From NCBI GenBank assembly GCA_958450325.1, contig OY288259.1, positions 22,624,734 to 22,688,733 on the forward strand: a stretch of DNA of 64,000 nt, given 5' to 3'. The notes below the pieces were generated by a model. The model searched no databases, had not been told where the DNA came from, and saw only the letters and a program-made list of their open reading frames with translations. This document shows, in pieces, positions 61,166 to 64,000 of the stretch (the first letter of the stretch is position 1; every line of letters starts with the position of its first letter). The position numbers were made by a program, and so were the translations under genes. Origin of the DNA: Agrostemma githago. Its lineage: Eukaryota > Streptophyta > Magnoliopsida > Caryophyllales > Caryophyllaceae.

Positions 61166-61238
61166 GGAAAAGGGTTTAGGGTTGGATTAGGCGGAGCCGC
61201 TTCGCGGCTCCGCCTAATCCAACCCTAAACCCTTTTCC
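61166..61238. repeat. Perfect 35-bp-arm palindrome
   Basis: Arms 61,166-61,200 and 61,204-61,238 are exact reverse complements around TTC. It is the most perfect hairpin I found in the window and lies in a full-length monomer. The GGCGGAGCC change probably arose independently of the 23-25 kb copies, because the neighbouring tags are of the right-zone type. Confidence 0.92.
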
Positions 61239-63944
61239 TTATTCAAGGTCACTAAACCCGCAAGAAACTGAACCCTAAGAAGGTATTGGTGAACCCTATC
61301 GTGGATATGATTCAAAGATGAGACACTGAACCTTAAGAGTAGGGTACCGCATAAGACGGGACGGAAAAGGGTTTAGGGTTGGATTAGGCGGACCCGCTTC
61401 GCGGCTCCGCCTAATCCAACCCTAAACCCTTTTCCTTATTCAAGGTCACTAAACCAGCAAGAAACTGAACCCTAAGAGGGTATTGGTGAACCCTGTCGTG
61501 GATGTGATTCAAAGATGGGACACTGAACCTTAAGAGTAGGGTACCGCATAAGACGGGACGGAAAAAGGTTTAGGGTTGGATTAGGCCGACCCGCTTCGCG
61601 GCTCCGCCTAATCCAACCCTAAACCCTTTTCCTTATTCAAGGTCACTAAACCCGCAAGAAACTGAACCCTAAGAGGGTATTGGTGAACCCTGTCGTGGAT
61701 GTGATTCAAAGATGGGACACTGAGCCTTAAGTGTAGGGTACCGCATAAGACGGGACGGAAAAGGGTTTAGGGTTGGATTAGGCGGACCCGCTTCGCGGCT
61801 CCGCCTAATCCAACCCTAAACCCTTTTCCTTATTCAAGGTCACTAAACCCGCAAGAAACTGAACCCTAAGAGGGTATTGGTGAACCCTGTCGTGGATGTG
61901 ATTCAAAGATGGGACACTGAACCTGAAGAGTAGGGTACCGCATAAGACGGGACGGAAAAGAGTTTAGGGTTGGATTAGGCGGACCCGCTTCGCGGCTCCG
62001 CCTAATCCAACCCTAAACCCTTTTCCTTATTCAAGGTCACTAAACCCGAAAGAAACTGAACCCTAAGAGGGTATTGGTGAACCCTGTCGTGGATGTGATT
62101 CAAAGATGGGACACTGAGCCTTAAGTGTAGGGTACCGCATAAGACGGGACGGAAAAGGGTTTAGGGTTGGATTAGGCGGACCCGCTTCGCGGCTCCGCCT
62201 AATCAAACCCTAAACCCTTTTCCTTATTCAAGGTCACTAAACCCGCAAGAAACTGAACCCTAAGAGGGTATTGGTGAACCCTGTCGTGGATGTGATTCAA
62301 AGATGGGACACTGAACCTTAAGAGTAGGGTACCGCATAAGACGGGACGGAAAAGGGTTTAGGGTTCGATTAGGCGGACCCGCTTCGCGGCTCCGCCTAAT
62401 CCAACCCTAAACCATTTTCCTTATTCAAGGTCACTAAACCCGCAAGAAACTGAACCCTAAGAGGGTATTGGTGAACCCTGTCGTGGATGTGATTCAAAGA
62501 TGAGACACTGAACCTTAAGAGTAGGGTACCGCATAAGACGGGACGGAAAAGGGTTTAGGGTTGGATTAGGCGGACCCGCTTCGCGGCTCCGCCTAATCCA
62601 ACCCTAAACCCTTTTCCTTATTCAAGGTCACTAAACCCGCAAGAAACTGAACCCTAAGAGGGTATTGGTGAACCCTGTCGTGGATGTGGTTCAAAGATGG
62701 GACACTGAACCTTAAGAGTAGGGTACCGCATAAGACGGGACGGAAAAGGGTTTAGGGTTGGATTAGGCGGACCCGCTTCGCGGCTCCGCCTAATCCAACC
62801 CTAAACCCTTTTCCTTATTCAAGGTCACTAAACCCGAAAGAAACTGAACCCTAAGAGGGTATTGGTGAACCCTGTCGTGGATGTGATTCAAAGATGGGAC
62901 ACTGAGCCTTAAGTGTAGGGTACCGCATAAGACGGGACGGAAAAGGGTTTAGGGTTGGATTAGGCGGACCCGCTTCGCGGCTCCGCCTAATCTAACCCTA
63001 AACCCTTTTCCTTATTCAAGGTCACTAAACCCGCAAGAAACTGAACCCTAAGAGGGTATTGGTGAACCCTGTCGTGGATGTGATTCAAAGATGGGACACT
63101 GAACCTGAAGAGTAGGGTACCGCATAAGACGGGACGGAAAAGGGTTTAGGGTTGGATTAGGCGGACCCGCTTCGCGGCTCCGCCTAATCCAACCCTAAAC
63201 CCTTTTCCTTATTCAAGGTCACTAAACCCGCAAAAACTGAACCCTAAGAGGGTATTGGTGAACCCTGTCGTGGATGTGATTCAAAGATGAGACACTGAAC
63301 CTTAAGAGTAGGGTACCGCATAAGACGGGACGGAAAAGGGTTTAGGGTTGGTTTAGGCGGACCCGCTTCGCGGCTCCGCCTAATCCAACCCTAAACCCTT
63401 TTCCTTTTTCAAGGTCACTAAACCCGCAAGAAACTGAACCCTAAGAGGGTATTGGTGAACCCTGTCGTGGATGTGATTCAAAGATGAGACACTGAACCTT
63501 AAGAGTAGGGTACCGCATAAGACGGGACGGAAAAGGGTTTAGGGTTGGATTAGGCGGACCCGCTTCGCGGCTCCGCCTAATCCAACCCTAAACCCTTTTC
63601 CTTTTTCAAGGTCACTAAACCCGCAAGAAACTGAACCCTAAGAGGGTATTGGTGAACCCTGTCGTGGATGTGATTCAAAGATGGGACACTGAACCTTAAG
63701 AGTAGGGTACCGTATAAGACGGGACGGAAAAGGGTTTAGGGTTCGATTAGGCGGACCCGCTTCGCGGCTCCGCCTAATCCAACCCTAAACCATTTTCCTT
63801 ATTCAAGGTCACTAAACCCGCAAGAAACTGAACCCTAAGAGGGTATTGGAGAACCCTGTCGTGGATGTGATTCAAAGATGAGACACTGAACCTTAAGAGT
63901 AGGGTACCGCATAAGACGGGACGGAAAACGGTTTAGGGTTGGAT

Positions 63945-64000
63945 TAGGCGGACCCGCTTCGCGGCTCCGCCTAATCCAACCCTAAACCCTTTTCCTTTTT
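63945..64000. repeat. Partial satellite unit at the right window edge
   Basis: The first 56 bases of another monomer, ending in CCTTTTCCTTTTT. The array therefore continues beyond the window. The left edge likewise starts inside a palindrome arm. Confidence 0.95.

Larger units (their letters stand above)
1..64000. repeat. 197-bp satellite DNA array (whole window)
   Basis: Unit starts fall at 1, 198, 395 and 592, and the same 197-bp step continues to the end. The only interruptions are 27 units of 85 bp and twelve 1-bp deletions (near 13,517; 25,818; 27,196; 37,643; 44,488; 46,627; 47,717; 48,482; 50,622; 51,712; 53,485; 63,233). With these the arithmetic closes exactly at 63,944. All cores read in the same direction, with no inversion and no foreign insert. 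Neighbouring copies differ by a few substitutions, and the same variants recur together in blocks. That shows spread by duplication of multi-unit segments. No reading frame is conserved. I do not recognise the family by name. Centromeric, pericentromeric or subtelomeric location is inference from the architecture only. Confidence 0.98.
52071..64000. repeat. Zone 8: right subfamily without short units
   Basis: About sixty full-length monomers and no 85-bp unit. Dominant tags are GATGAGACAC, CCTTTTTCAAGG, GGGTTCGATTAGG with AAACCATTTTCC, GTACATCATAAG, GCTTCACGG, GAGCCTTAAGTG and GAATCC with AAATATGGGACATTG. From about 60.3 kb private variants are more frequent (GAGGGTGTTGG, CGCGACTCC, TTCGAAGATG, CTATCGTGGATATG, CCCGAAAGAAAC, GATGTGGTTC, GGTTTAGGCGG), so homogenisation looks weaker there. 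Confidence 0.8.

Noticed and set aside
1..64000. CRISPR array
   Set aside because: There is no alternation of constant repeats and unique spacers; the whole 197-bp unit is conserved, including what would be spacer.
1..64000. rRNA intergenic spacer repeats
   Set aside because: No rRNA gene segment appears in 64 kb, and spacer subrepeat arrays would be interrupted by rRNA genes.

Overview
The whole 64,000-base window is one uninterrupted satellite DNA array. I see no protein-coding gene, rRNA, tRNA, transposon or unique sequence anywhere in it. All units lie head to tail in one orientation. The full-length monomer is 197 bp and about 50% GC (99 of 197 bases in my hand-made consensus). Taking a unit to start at TAGGCGGACC (base 1 of the window), I count 313 complete full-length units, 27 short units of 85 bp, and a final partial unit at 63,945-64,000. 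The tally closes: 313 x 197 + 27 x 85, minus twelve single-base deletions that I located, gives exactly base 63,944.

Each monomer has two parts. One is a 73-bp inverted repeat with 30-bp arms and a 13-base centre. The centre holds a C/C mismatch and a small CCGC-TTC-GCGG hairpin. The other part is a 124-bp non-palindromic core. Each palindrome arm carries a 13-base match to the TTTAGGG (plant-type) telomere repeat, so every unit has two such motifs on opposite strands. The core adds degenerate relatives of the same motif and an internal imperfect direct repeat. The 85-bp units are the palindrome plus 12 bp; the rest of the core (112 bp) is cleanly missing.

A long single-family array with higher-order repeats and a near-nucleosomal monomer indicates eukaryotic heterochromatin: centromeric, pericentromeric or subtelomeric. 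The telomere motif fits land plants, many algae or some other protists with TTTAGGG telomeres. The sequence does not let me name a species or a chromosomal position.

Layout. 1-13.1 kb is a mosaic rich in the variants CACTAATCCC, CACTAAGCCC and CCCCAAACCC, with long repeats at offsets of 2167, 4898, 5686 and 7150 bp. 13.1-17.1 kb is transitional. 17.1-24.7 kb holds six successive blocks, each made of one 85-bp unit plus 4, 6, 8, 7, 6 or 5 full monomers. 24.9-27.6 kb is a 1378-bp tandem duplication. 28.3-37.6 kb includes 1070-bp and 1661-bp duplications. 37.3-44.1 kb is a mosaic with a 2055-bp duplication. 44.1-52.1 kb is a 3995-bp tandem duplication whose copies look almost identical. 52.1-64.0 kb has no short units and carries 985-bp and 1773-bp duplications. 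The pattern is what repeated unequal exchange or replication slippage, with local homogenisation, would leave. Duplication boundaries are hand-read from shared variants and are good to about one monomer.
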